A model generated the notes under the pieces. That model had not been told where the DNA came from. It saw nothing but the letters and a program-made list of their open reading frames with translations, and did not search any database. Made by a program: the position numbers and the translations under genes. A stretch of 64,000 bases of DNA. Source: a virus. Of the stretch, positions 15,933-24,537 are shown piece after piece. Each line of letters begins with the position of its first letter. The stretch's first letter is position 1. Where the stretch lies: positions 1 through 64,000 of the IMG/VR virus record IMGVR_UViG_3300031539_012188, one strand, 5' to 3'.

Positions 15933-16172
15933 TTACTCTTCTTCGATTTGACTATTCAATCTTTCAGTACGATTTTGGTCTACCGCAAATTGGGTCTTGC
16001 TGCCCATCCAGAAACTTAAAACTATGAATATCAACTTTTCCAAATCTGCTGGCATAGGTCGTCCTGCTATCCAAATGTAACCTCCGACTGATAATACTCC
16101 GATGGTGATAAAAGCCTGTAATATCACCGAACGTTCTAATAAATCTAGTATCCTTAATCCAAAGTCTGTCAT
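15933..16172 (-). CDS. holin candidate (two membrane segments)
   Basis: 79 aa from the ATG at 16172 with AAAGGAGC upstream. Two hydrophobic segments (about residues 16-37 and 43-63) are joined by a short turn with R-P-M-P, and the C-terminus is charged. Size, topology and place as last gene of the virion operon fit a holin, which would open the inner membrane to release the lysin. No holin family signature can be verified by eye, and a scaffold or inhibitor membrane protein is possible. Confidence 0.6.
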   Translation of the reverse strand: MTDFGLRILDLLERSVILQAFITIGVLSVGGYIWIAGRPMPADLEKLIFIVLSFWMGSKTQFAVDQNRTERLNSQIEEE

Positions 16173-16173
16173 A

Positions 16174-16593
16174 TTATTGCTCCTTTTCTTCAATGTCTGC
16201 TCCAGAGATCGCCTCATTCAAAGCTTTCCCTAAAGCAGCGATTCCAAATTGTAATCCCGTTGATATAGCAATCTGTGCTACCCGTCCATCTGGAAGGAAC
16301 ATTTCATTCCATTTATATGCAGCTAATTGATCTCTCAACCATGTGAGATATGTTTCATCTATACGTAATATGATTGGTTCTATATCTGAATGTAAGACCT
16401 CTTTGAAACTCAAGACGCCATTGGCATCACTGTGCTTATCGGCCCATTCAGAAACGAATTCTAGTCCAAACTTTACATAAATCTCCATACCTTTTAGGAT
16501 CGAATCCATTCTGAGATCTGATCGTGGTCTATTCAACCACGCTTGTGTTGCATACCGCGCAGGAAATGATAATGTGATTTTCTTTAGTGCCAT
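16174..16593 (-). CDS. hypothetical protein upstream of holin candidate
   Basis: 139 aa; ATG at 16593 preceded by AAAGGAGGAAGG. Helical, no signal peptide, one mildly hydrophobic segment near residues 110-130 (I-S-T-G-L-Q-F-G-I-A-A-L-G). The stop is one base from the holin candidate start, so the two are co-translated. It might be a lysis regulator or a tail-tip protein; nothing decides. Confidence 0.55.
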   Translation of the reverse strand: MALKKITLSFPARYATQAWLNRPRSDLRMDSILKGMEIYVKFGLEFVSEWADKHSDANGVLSFKEVLHSDIEPIILRIDETYLTWLRDQLAAYKWNEMFLPDGRVAQIAISTGLQFGIAALGKALNEAISGADIEEKEQ

Positions 16594-16603
16594 CCTTCCT
16601 CCT

Positions 16604-18220
16604 TTACTCAGGAGCCTTGAACATTTTGTCAACGGTATAATGGGTATGCCAGTCGAGTACAATTATCTCACCATCTACTTCATCACCTCCTGAAGCTACC
16701 CTACGAAGTCTGGCTGACAAGTCATCGTGTGATACTATCACATCTCCTGCATCTGCATCATAGTCAATCGTGAACTCAAGCATATACGTAGCATATTGAG
16801 TCCCATCAATTACTGTTATTTCATCTGTCACGTCGTGAGATACAATTGGGACTATATCTGTTGTTCCTACCTGATTCCAGGAAAATTGGAACTTGAAAGT
16901 TTCATCCGCAGTTTCCGCTAATTCAAGAGCTACGAGAACATGAAAACTTATATCACTTGCTCCATCCCATCTACCAGGGACATTCTCATTGAAGAATAGT
17001 TCCTCGTTGTCATTGTTGTAGATTGGCATACTGTAACCATGAAATACGCCTATAATTGTTTGGGTTGGCTTTCCCTGTGCAGTGATTGTTGTATAATCCA
17101 AGTCCGCTCTTAGAGTCAAATCCCTCTTGGCTGTGCCGAGTAAGGTAACAACTCCTGTAAGAGATATGTCTAAATAATCCCCAGCCGTTCCAACTCCTAG
17201 AGTCCCATGAACTCTTACCAAGTTATTATCAAATTCTCCATAGATCAGAGGTGTCACAGAGTCCGAATTCTCGATGTAGAGTTTGTTGGCTCCTGTCTCA
17301 TTGTATCCAGCTTGATAGCCGAGGAAAACATTGGCATCTCCCGTCTGTAAAAGATAGCCCGCCTGATAACCGAGCAAAACACAATTGTCATATGTAGTAG
17401 CCGCACCCTTATATCCTGCTCGATAACCAATGACGACATTATTGTGAGAAGTTGCATTATAACTCATAGCTTCTCGGCCTATGGCGATGTTATAATTTCC
17501 AGTTGTTATGCTAATCAAGGCAAAAGAGCCAACAGCTACATTACTGTGTCCTGATGTGATAACCCTCATGCTATCGTAACCAATAGCAATATTATATTCG
17601 CCACTACCAGCCACCGACCTCATAGCCTCTTCGCCAATAGCTACATTGCCGTCACCACTGACAAAACTGAGCATAGCATCCGCGCCGATTGCGACGTTGA
17701 ATTCACCAGTATCTTGTTGCATCATAGCTCGATAGCCAATAGCAACATTCATATCACCCTGATTCGTCGTTCCCGCATCCTCAAGAGCTTGATAACCTAT
17801 GGCTACATTGTAACTTGCTGTAGCCAGACCCATCGAATATGTACCGATAGAAACATTCCGTTCCTCGTCGATACAGGTATAGCCACTTTGATAGCCAATA
17901 AAGACGTTTTCGACGCCTTCAGTGGAACTTGTTCCAGCCTCGAAGCCCAACAGTGTATTGCTGTCTCCTAGAGTCAATGCTGCGCCAGCATCAGCTCCTA
18001 AGAGTACGTTAGACCAGGTATCATCCAAATATAGTGCCGTCTTTCCACCGACATCTACTTGGAAATTATCGGGCTGAAAGTTGATGAACGTATCTGGATC
18101 ATCACAATGCTCGATATATTGTTCGAAGCAGGCAGTTGGAGTGCCAACTTCAGTGTATTCCCTGGTTTCCAGGGCACGGAGTCTTTGGTGTATGCCTCTT
18201 ATGGTTTCTTGTAATATCAC
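16604..18220 (-). CDS. tail fibre with YadA-head-like N-V-A-I-G repeats
   Basis: 538 aa, GTG start overlapping the upstream stop (GTGA). Residues about 80-330 hold about a dozen degenerate repeats built around N-V-A-I-G / N-I-A-I-G followed by A-M or A-L, as in the beta-roll heads of trimeric autotransporter adhesins, a fold also used in phage fibres. A C-terminal globular domain (about 390-520) follows. The protein probably forms a trimeric shaft and receptor-binding tip. It is the last virion gene before the lysis pair. Confidence 0.75.
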   Translation of the reverse strand: MILQETIRGIHQRLRALETREYTEVGTPTACFEQYIEHCDDPDTFINFQPDNFQVDVGGKTALYLDDTWSNVLLGADAGAALTLGDSNTLLGFEAGTSSTEGVENVFIGYQSGYTCIDEERNVSIGTYSMGLATASYNVAIGYQALEDAGTTNQGDMNVAIGYRAMMQQDTGEFNVAIGADAMLSFVSGDGNVAIGEEAMRSVAGSGEYNIAIGYDSMRVITSGHSNVAVGSFALISITTGNYNIAIGREAMSYNATSHNNVVIGYRAGYKGAATTYDNCVLLGYQAGYLLQTGDANVFLGYQAGYNETGANKLYIENSDSVTPLIYGEFDNNLVRVHGTLGVGTAGDYLDISLTGVVTLLGTAKRDLTLRADLDYTTITAQGKPTQTIIGVFHGYSMPIYNNDNEELFFNENVPGRWDGASDISFHVLVALELAETADETFKFQFSWNQVGTTDIVPIVSHDVTDEITVIDGTQYATYMLEFTIDYDADAGDVIVSHDDLSARLRRVASGGDEVDGEIIVLDWHTHYTVDKMFKAPE

Positions 18221-20970
18221 AGCAAATCCTCTGGAATGTATAAGAATGTCGGCCTTACTTCCTCGCCAGCATCTCCAAGTAAGATATGTGCTTCCACTAT
18301 CTTTATATTATAGTCAACTTCTCTATATCGTCCAGTGACCAGATCACCTACGTTCCAGTCTCTTCCATAGAGTGTTCCCACTGTGGGTATCGCCTGAAAT
18401 TCAAAGGTGAACATCTCCTTATTTTCCATAAGAAAGGCATCGCCCATAGCATTGAGTGCTGCTGTGTTGATATTCTGCGACCCCTCAAGGAAAGCCTCGA
18501 TTCGATTCCACGGCGAATCAAACTGGGCATCGTAAAGACTGAAACGCTCTACGATCTCCCTGGCTACTCCGACGCCGTCTCCTGCAACATAAGACATAGT
18601 AATTTCTGCGATTCTATCTGTTACGATGTGGGGATTGACCATATTTCCTCTCTGAAGAGAGAATATAGTCGGCGGATTTCCATCGACGTTTCCAACTCTA
18701 CGATCAAGGCCAACTCTGGGATAATGAACGTGAAAAGTAAGAGTATCTACTGTGCGGTCTACCTCGAAATCTGCGCCGAGTTCAGAAAGAATCTCCAACT
18801 CATCTGAGACATTTACATGGCGCAAAGCTCTGAGCACAGATGCACCTTGATTGGTATCGGCATCTACGACAAAGTTAGCAAATTGCCGTGCCACATCCAA
18901 AGCTGCTAAACCTAACTGATAACGTACCAATTCTCGCATTATATCAGTGAAGGAGTCAGTTCTGGTAAAGAAGGCACTTGCTGCATCTGGTCTAATGATT
19001 CTACGCTTGACGATTGATTTCAGGTCTGGACCTAAAGAGCGGAAGATTTCTTTATCAGCGTCATCGACGAAGAACTCATGTCTCCTGTGGAAGCCCTCGA
19101 AATCGGTGTACCACAGGCCGTCTGGATATTTTCTCCTGATTTGGATGAATCGATCTAACAAAAAATCATCGACGGCAGGATTGATTCCGAGAATCTCTAA
19201 ACGGAAATTGCCATAATTATGATGTCCTTGACCGTTGACGCTTTTAATGTATTCCAGTCTTTCGAAGCCGCCAGCATCATCGAATAGTGCCAATTGTGTA
19301 CCATCGTGATCGAAGAGAATAACTTGGTAACGTCCCATCAATTCTGGTGGTACGATGCAGGGCACAACTGGTGGCAAAGTAGTCGTCGTTGTCGTCGTAC
19401 TGGTTGTCGTCGTACTGGTTGTCGTCGTACTGGTTGTCGTCGTACTGGTTGTCGTCGTACTGGTAGTGGATGTTGTAGTTGTCGTCGTACTGGTAGTTGT
19501 TGTTGTTGTTGTTGTTGTAGTGCTGGTCGTCGTAGTAGTGCTGGTCGTCGTAGTAGTGCTGGTCGTCGTAGTAGTGCTGGTCGTCGTAGTAGTGCTGGTC
19601 GTCGTAGTAGTGCTGGTCGTCGTAGTAGTGCTGGTCGTCGTAGTAGTGCTGGTCGTCGTAGTGGTGCTGGTTGTCGTTGTCGTGGTCGTTGTAGCTTCGG
19701 GTTCGTACAGTATCGTAAGGTAGGGGACGCTGCCTACGTTCTCTTTGGCGTAGATGGAGATATACTCATACCCTGTCGGCTCCGTAGCGTCTTTATCATG
19801 GTCGCTTCGCAAAGAATAGTAAGTATCGCCTAGCGGGTCGGGCCAGGCGGTGCTTAGATTTCCGCTGGTGTAGTTTGTGTCTACGACTATGCCCGTAGTG
19901 TTGCGCCAGATATTGTCATCCAGTGTACCCGCTAGGCAGTTGTCATAGGCGTCCTCTCTATTACCCGCAACGATTGGGTCTTGAGCTGACCAGTCCTGCT
20001 TGACAATCTGTACATCGAATTCTGTACCACTTTGGTCTGTGCCTACAGTCATATTCAGATTAACTTGAGTAATTGTCTGCCCAGCACCAATGCCGCTAGT
20101 ATCGAACTTCAGGAAACTTCGCCAGATATAATAATCACCTCCGGCGAACAACTGACCACAGGTGAAGGTAGTACCAGTCATATTAGACGACTCAGAAGTG
20201 CTGCGGGCAGTATCATAATCGTTACTAAGTCCCCTAACGTGCCCATCCGCCGTGCTGCCCGTGAAGTCAGGGTCTATGGTTATCGGATAGACAGCGTGGG
20301 CCAATTCGGTGACGGGGATGCCAGTGTAGAGCACCCCATCTCGCCAGTACCTACGGCACGTCAGCGGTTCGTTGTTCGCGTCCCAGGCCACGGGCATAGG
20401 CGACCAGTGCTCGGAAATGGCGTATTCGCCCTCAACCCAGCCGTTGGGCAGAGAGACGCCGCCCACCACTGTCTCTAGAACGAGGAAGTCGCCGACTTGT
20501 GCCTGTGGGATGTCGGGTTTGATCTTCAGGGTCAGCAACTCTCGATAGCCCGTAGGGGTGATGCGCCGCTCCACGCGCCACTCGTCGCGTTCCGCAATCA
20601 GCGCGTCGTCCTCTCTTTGTCCCAGGGGCACCTCGCGGGTTGCCAGCAACTCCATCGTGCTGGGCCTGAACAGTCCGATGCGCTTGGTCCATTGGCTGTA
20701 GTCGCCCAGATGCACCACGCCTGTCTCAGTGATGACCACATTCAGTCCAGGGCAGTACCACAGGCCACGCCCTATATCAAACAAGGGCATGGTGTCTAGG
20801 GGCTGCCAAGTTCCCTGCTCATCCTGATAGTGTATAGGGCTACCCGTGAACAGCCCCAGAATCTTTCCATCGGGACGGCGCAGATGCAGAGAGCGACGCG
20901 CCCGCTTCACAACGGGCAACGCCGCCAGTTCAGGATTTGCTTCGAGGATTGCCCTAACCCAGTTAGCCAT
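18217..20970 (-). CDS. baseplate/tail protein: DNRLRE-like + Thr/Ser-rich tract + Gp37-like domain
   Basis: 917 aa. Residues about 230-420 resemble a DNRLRE-type beta-sandwich (Y-I-W-R-S-F-L-K-F-D-T-S-G-I), common in bacterial surface proteins. Residues about 427-531 are only Thr and Ser. From about 540, R-Y-Q-V-I-L-F-D-H-D-G and later parts look like the siphovirus ReqiPepy6 Gp37-like tail-associated domain that forms part of the tail tip. A tail-tip protein with an external adhesive domain on a mucin-like stalk is the best reading. It lies directly downstream of two methyltransferase and three glycosyltransferase genes. Confidence 0.7.
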   Translation of the reverse strand: MANWVRAILEANPELAALPVVKRARRSLHLRRPDGKILGLFTGSPIHYQDEQGTWQPLDTMPLFDIGRGLWYCPGLNVVITETGVVHLGDYSQWTKRIGLFRPSTMELLATREVPLGQREDDALIAERDEWRVERRITPTGYRELLTLKIKPDIPQAQVGDFLVLETVVGGVSLPNGWVEGEYAISEHWSPMPVAWDANNEPLTCRRYWRDGVLYTGIPVTELAHAVYPITIDPDFTGSTADGHVRGLSNDYDTARSTSESSNMTGTTFTCGQLFAGGDYYIWRSFLKFDTSGIGAGQTITQVNLNMTVGTDQSGTEFDVQIVKQDWSAQDPIVAGNREDAYDNCLAGTLDDNIWRNTTGIVVDTNYTSGNLSTAWPDPLGDTYYSLRSDHDKDATEPTGYEYISIYAKENVGSVPYLTILYEPEATTTTTTTTSTTTTTSTTTTTSTTTTTSTTTTTSTTTTTSTTTTTSTTTTTSTTTTTSTTTTTTTTTTSTTTTTTSTTSTTTTSTTTTSTTTTSTTTTSTTTTTTTLPPVVPCIVPPELMGRYQVILFDHDGTQLALFDDAGGFERLEYIKSVNGQGHHNYGNFRLEILGINPAVDDFLLDRFIQIRRKYPDGLWYTDFEGFHRRHEFFVDDADKEIFRSLGPDLKSIVKRRIIRPDAASAFFTRTDSFTDIMRELVRYQLGLAALDVARQFANFVVDADTNQGASVLRALRHVNVSDELEILSELGADFEVDRTVDTLTFHVHYPRVGLDRRVGNVDGNPPTIFSLQRGNMVNPHIVTDRIAEITMSYVAGDGVGVAREIVERFSLYDAQFDSPWNRIEAFLEGSQNINTAALNAMGDAFLMENKEMFTFEFQAIPTVGTLYGRDWNVGDLVTGRYREVDYNIKIVEAHILLGDAGEEVRPTFLYIPEDLL
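19377..19693 (-). repeat. Thr/Ser codon tandem repeat (mucin-like tract)
   Basis: About 105 consecutive Thr/Ser codons, mostly five or four Thr then one Ser. At DNA level it is made of short direct repeats: an 18-base unit is repeated about eight times between 19525 and 19660, and another block repeats at 19395-19465. Such arrays expand and contract by slippage, so stalk length may vary between isolates. Low complexity also makes the assembly here less certain. Confidence 0.9.
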
Positions 20971-21394
20971 CAGTTACGTCCATATCATCAGGCATCAATG
21001 TAACCCATAAATAGTCTGGAGACGACTTCTGAGAAATGATTGTCCACGGCTCGATGCCATAATTGAAATAGGCCAATCGATGCGTAAAATAGTCAAAAGT
21101 TCCGTCTGCGAATGCCCTTACGTGCGTGGGATCGACGAAACAGGTAAAGGATGGATACTTGGGCACTTCGATTTCCATCAATCCATCTGACTTGAGAACC
21201 CGCCTACAGTCGTTCATCAATGGAATGAGATTGCTGATATGTTCCAAGATGTGATGCGCCCTGATCTCATCAATCGAATCGTCGAGGAACGGAAGTGCCC
21301 CATCTTCCAAATCAACCAGTATATGCCCCCCGTGCTTGTCGAGTCCAACATATCCCTGTGGACAATTCAGACCACCACCAAGATCGATTTTCAT
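20963..21394 (-). CDS. SAM-dependent methyltransferase
   Basis: 143 aa from the ATG at 21394, which overlaps the upstream stop (ATGA). M-K-I-D-L-G-G-G at the N-terminus is the SAM-binding glycine loop; A-H-H-I-L-E-H-I follows the acidic strand, and L-K-S-D-G-L-M-E-I-E-V matches the later class I core. This small form is often found in glycan gene clusters, methylating sugars or carrying out related chemistry. Its neighbours are another methyltransferase and three glycosyltransferases, so the substrate is probably a sugar. Confidence 0.75.
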   Translation of the reverse strand: MKIDLGGGLNCPQGYVGLDKHGGHILVDLEDGALPFLDDSIDEIRAHHILEHISNLIPLMNDCRRVLKSDGLMEIEVPKYPSFTCFVDPTHVRAFADGTFDYFTHRLAYFNYGIEPWTIISQKSSPDYLWVTLMPDDMDVTDG

Positions 21395-21948
21395 TTCTTG
21401 ATCCATTTCCAGGCCAGCAAATTACTGCCCCCCCGATTCTTTGGTCCCAGTGCCGCGACCTCATAGCGTAACCGTGCATAGTCCTCATAGTATAAATAAC
21501 TACGGTGGCGATTAGCGTCATTACCGTAGGCTATTCCTCCTGGCGCAATTCCCCACGGTGAACCCATGACTACAAGTTGCGTTGTGATGCTCTCCAATCC
21601 CTGAACAGTATCAGGAAACTCGGAGCAATCTATGTGCTCTGGACCGTGCCACCAGAAAATGTAGTCATACTTCGCATAAGGCAATTCAATCTCGGCAACC
21701 TTACGTACATCGCCACAAATTACGTGCTCGAAATTTCCCCACCATCGCGTTTTTTTCAAACCCTCAACTGCCTCTGGCCATATCTCCAAGACGGTGATTT
21801 TATGCCCAATTTTATACAATTCAGTGCTATAATGACAACGCTGCGGGCAAGCACCCACATATAAAAGAGTCCCAGCATTTTTCGGATCGAAGAGTTCTGG
21901 TATCAATGCCATCAATTGTCTATATCGTCTCAGAAGTACTAGGGACAT
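21391..21948 (-). CDS. methyltransferase-like protein of glycan cluster
   Basis: 185 aa, start in a TAATG overlap with the upstream glycosyltransferase. L-L-Y-V-G-A-C at about 28-34, V-L-E-I-W-P at about 54, V-I-C-G-D-V-R and Y-D-Y-I-F-W-W-H-G-P-E-H match the order of class I methyltransferase motifs, with a shortened glycine loop. It is likely to act on the same glycan as its neighbours. Confidence 0.65.
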   Translation of the reverse strand: MSLVLLRRYRQLMALIPELFDPKNAGTLLYVGACPQRCHYSTELYKIGHKITVLEIWPEAVEGLKKTRWWGNFEHVICGDVRKVAEIELPYAKYDYIFWWHGPEHIDCSEFPDTVQGLESITTQLVVMGSPWGIAPGGIAYGNDANRHRSYLYYEDYARLRYEVAALGPKNRGGSNLLAWKWIKK

Positions 21949-22658
21949 TATTCACGCCACCTTTCAGGAGGCGCAAGGGTCTTGAGATCGACTGGCTCAA
22001 TCACTATCTTGGAGTAGTTTCGCTCGGTGAGGATCGAAGCAACTCCAATGTGCTGGCAGTAAGTTTCCCGAAGGTAGCCGATCTCATATCCCATATTTCG
22101 TGTAGCGAGGCAACGTATCATCGCTGGAGTAGTTCCAAAATCATAACGACGCTTTGGCAACGTTCCTTCTTCGGCCAGTTTTCTACGAACGAAGGCAAAC
22201 GTCCCGCCTACGGCCATACAATATATGACCTCCTTATCCTTGGGATGTTGGAGTTCTGGAAGGGCTACACGCCTGGCTCCTGGATGATTGAGTACCAAGA
22301 GACCCAACCGTGGTCGTGCTTGCATCGCTCGCACCCCGCGTGTCAACCAGTCGGGTTCCACGTCTGGACAGAGTATATCATCATCTGTCACTACGAACGG
22401 GTCAGAGAAACTAATCCAAGTCGCAGCAATTATATTGGGTAACAACCCATGTCTCTCACCACGCAATAACAAACTCTCGATTCGTCCCACACGCCATTTC
22501 TCTAAGAGCCACTCGACGTTGCCTGACTTCGAGGCATCATCTATTACATGCAATTTGTACGGAGATCTGGTACGCTCCCAGATATGTTGAAGAGTCTGTT
22601 TCAGATAGTCAAGTCTATTGTGAGTGGTAACTATGATGTCAGTTATACTTTGCTCCAT
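21948..22658 (-). CDS. family 2 glycosyltransferase (GT-A)
   Basis: 236 aa. D-I-I-V-T-T-H-N-R at the start, V-I-D-D-A-S at about 38-43 and the D-D-D metal motif (F-V-V-T-D-D-D) at about 90 define a GT2 fold that transfers a sugar from a nucleotide-sugar donor. No membrane segment is present, so it is soluble. Overlaps both neighbours by a few bases. Confidence 0.8.
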   Translation of the reverse strand: MEQSITDIIVTTHNRLDYLKQTLQHIWERTRSPYKLHVIDDASKSGNVEWLLEKWRVGRIESLLLRGERHGLLPNIIAATWISFSDPFVVTDDDILCPDVEPDWLTRGVRAMQARPRLGLLVLNHPGARRVALPELQHPKDKEVIYCMAVGGTFAFVRRKLAEEGTLPKRRYDFGTTPAMIRCLATRNMGYEIGYLRETYCQHIGVASILTERNYSKIVIEPVDLKTLAPPERWRE

Positions 22659-23329
22659 TTTGCCTCGAATCGTTCTTTATTGCGTAGATAGATTTCTTTC
22701 TGATTGGGAAGTTTGCCCCAGGTGGCATTGCCAACGTGGGTGCAATGTCCGACCTTCACCATCTCGCGTCCCGTCTGCAAAATGCGTAGTACGAAATCAC
22801 GATCTTCAAACATACCGCGTTCGTAGCCTTCATCTAAGTATCCCACCTCATCTACGATCTCTCGTCTGGTCATCCAAAGAGCACCGAAGAAGTGCCCCCA
22901 AGGAGCTACCATGCGCCCAACTTTGCACTCAGGATCGTGGGCAAGCAGGTGGGAGCAGATAACTCCAGTAGTATCTTCCCACGCCTCTCTTGCCATCGCT
23001 AACCAGTTGTCTATCAATTCTATGTCATCATTCATCACCACGAGCCACTCACCTCGTGCCAGTTTGAGTCCTTGGTTCACCGCTGGAGCGAAACCCAGAT
23101 TGCTCTGATTGCGTACATAAATATCGGCCTCGTCCCTCATATATTCACCACCAATGGGAGAGCCATTGTCTACCAAAATCAGTTCATGGTCTTTAGTGTA
23201 GCAACGGATTGATTCGATGCACCGTTTCAGGAATGTCAACAACTCCGCATCCTTATCGGGCAGGATGTAACACGGGATGATGATGCTAGTCAGTTCGCCT
23301 CTATCGCTGGCCACAGGTGTTTCTCCCAT
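22643..23329 (-). CDS. family 2 glycosyltransferase (rhamnosyltransferase-like)
   Basis: 228 aa. S-I-I-I-P-C-Y, L-V-D-N-G-S at about 51-56, N-L-G-F-A-P-A-V-N-Q-G and V-M-N-D-D-I (D-x-D variant) are typical of GT2 enzymes related to rhamnosyltransferases, and E-D-R-D-F near 175 is the usual catalytic-base region. Start could also be an in-frame GTG a few codons later. The gene overlaps the GT4 gene upstream by about 40 bases. Confidence 0.8.
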   Translation of the reverse strand: MGETPVASDRGELTSIIIPCYILPDKDAELLTFLKRCIESIRCYTKDHELILVDNGSPIGGEYMRDEADIYVRNQSNLGFAPAVNQGLKLARGEWLVVMNDDIELIDNWLAMAREAWEDTTGVICSHLLAHDPECKVGRMVAPWGHFFGALWMTRREIVDEVGYLDEGYERGMFEDRDFVLRILQTGREMVKVGHCTHVGNATWGKLPNQKEIYLRNKERFEAKWSKV

Positions 23330-24525
23330 ACTGCCTTCAGGCTCCTTTCTTTGCGCATTCGAGCATGGTTCAATAGCACGGGGTCATTACCCATCATATA
23401 GGCGATTCCACCAGCTACGTGGCGCATATAGGCGTGTCTATCACCATAGTTAGTCGTCGTATCTCCAGGCATTCCAGTCGCCACATCTACATTGGAGGAG
23501 AACTTGTAGAGCAGTGCTCGATTCTGCCACAGTCGAAACATCGGTAGGTCGAAGTTTAGCACCAAGCCACACCGTGCCCAAGCTGCCTCTGGCACGACGA
23601 GTGGATCGCTCTCCGAACGCGACGGATGCACGAGGATGTCAGCGAAGTCAAATAGGTCTACGACCGCCTCGTGTGGAATGTGATATGCTGCATCTCCTCC
23701 CAAGTCGGAGGTGAACACTATTGGCACGCCAGCCGCACTTGCTTGATTTTTCATCTCCTCACGATACACAGCCTTGTCGCCCGCCGTCGAGTGAAAGTCA
23801 ATAATAACTACCCGTGCATCCCAGCCCATATTCCGCAATCCAACGAATGCTTCGATGATGATGTGCGGTTGCTTGCCACGGTCGAGTCGGGAGGGATAGA
23901 CGGCAATGATGTCTGCATCCCAAAGGCCACCTAACTCGATGGCTTTCAGTGCTACTTGGTGATAATTCTCAGTGAAGTCGATAGGATTTGGGATAATTAC
24001 TGTCTCGTACATCTCGTAGCCAAAGGCTGCACGCTTGCGCATAGCCTCTTCTTCGTGAAACACTACTAAGCGCGAATTAGCAAACTTGCCCCGCAACTCT
24101 CCTTGAAATCTACCTGTCTGGCCAGAGATGTCTCCTGAACTTCCAGAGTGTACCCAGTGGAGCCAGCGAAGATCAGGCCGCTCTTTGGCGATGCGACGTG
24201 CTGCGACGTGAAACTTCCATAAGTTAGATTGACATAACAAGTCGTGAGTGAGAACCACATCTATTCCAACTAGGGCCGAACGCAACTGCTCCGTCAATGA
24301 ATCGATTTCGCTAGCAGATTTACTGGTTATATTGACCACATTACTACCAGTCTCTCCAGGATCGAGAACTTGCATTTCATATGGGGCTTTGAACTCTGCG
24401 CGTGTCAATACCTTAAATTCATATCCTCCCGTATGCAACATTTTCGCTTGATTTGCTACAACTGCACATAGGCTGTACGCTGGATCATGGCTTACGAAAT
24501 CAGTCAGAATTGCTACTCGCCTCAC
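23290..24525 (-). CDS. GT4-type glycosyltransferase (GT-B)
   Basis: 411 aa; GTG at 24525 chosen because AGGAGGG lies seven bases upstream, while the TTG at 24531 is too close to it. Two Rossmann halves are visible: an N-terminal V-A-I-L-T-D-F and a C-terminal donor-binding half with Y-P-S-R-L-D-R-G-K-Q (about 208-217) and H-P-S-R-S-E-S-D-P-L-V-V-P-E-A (about 313-327), the E-x7-E region of GT4. It is the first gene of the first glycan block, immediately after the lysin. Confidence 0.8.
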   Translation of the reverse strand: MRRVAILTDFVSHDPAYSLCAVVANQAKMLHTGGYEFKVLTRAEFKAPYEMQVLDPGETGSNVVNITSKSASEIDSLTEQLRSALVGIDVVLTHDLLCQSNLWKFHVAARRIAKERPDLRWLHWVHSGSSGDISGQTGRFQGELRGKFANSRLVVFHEEEAMRKRAAFGYEMYETVIIPNPIDFTENYHQVALKAIELGGLWDADIIAVYPSRLDRGKQPHIIIEAFVGLRNMGWDARVVIIDFHSTAGDKAVYREEMKNQASAAGVPIVFTSDLGGDAAYHIPHEAVVDLFDFADILVHPSRSESDPLVVPEAAWARCGLVLNFDLPMFRLWQNRALLYKFSSNVDVATGMPGDTTTNYGDRHAYMRHVAGGIAYMMGNDPVLLNHARMRKERSLKAVWEKHLWPAIEAN

Positions 24526-24537
24526 TATCAAACCCTC

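Noticed and set aside
19294-19833. Plus-strand frames reading as Cys/Arg-rich or pure Val repeats
   Set aside because: They are the complement of the Thr/Ser codon array of the 917-aa tail protein.
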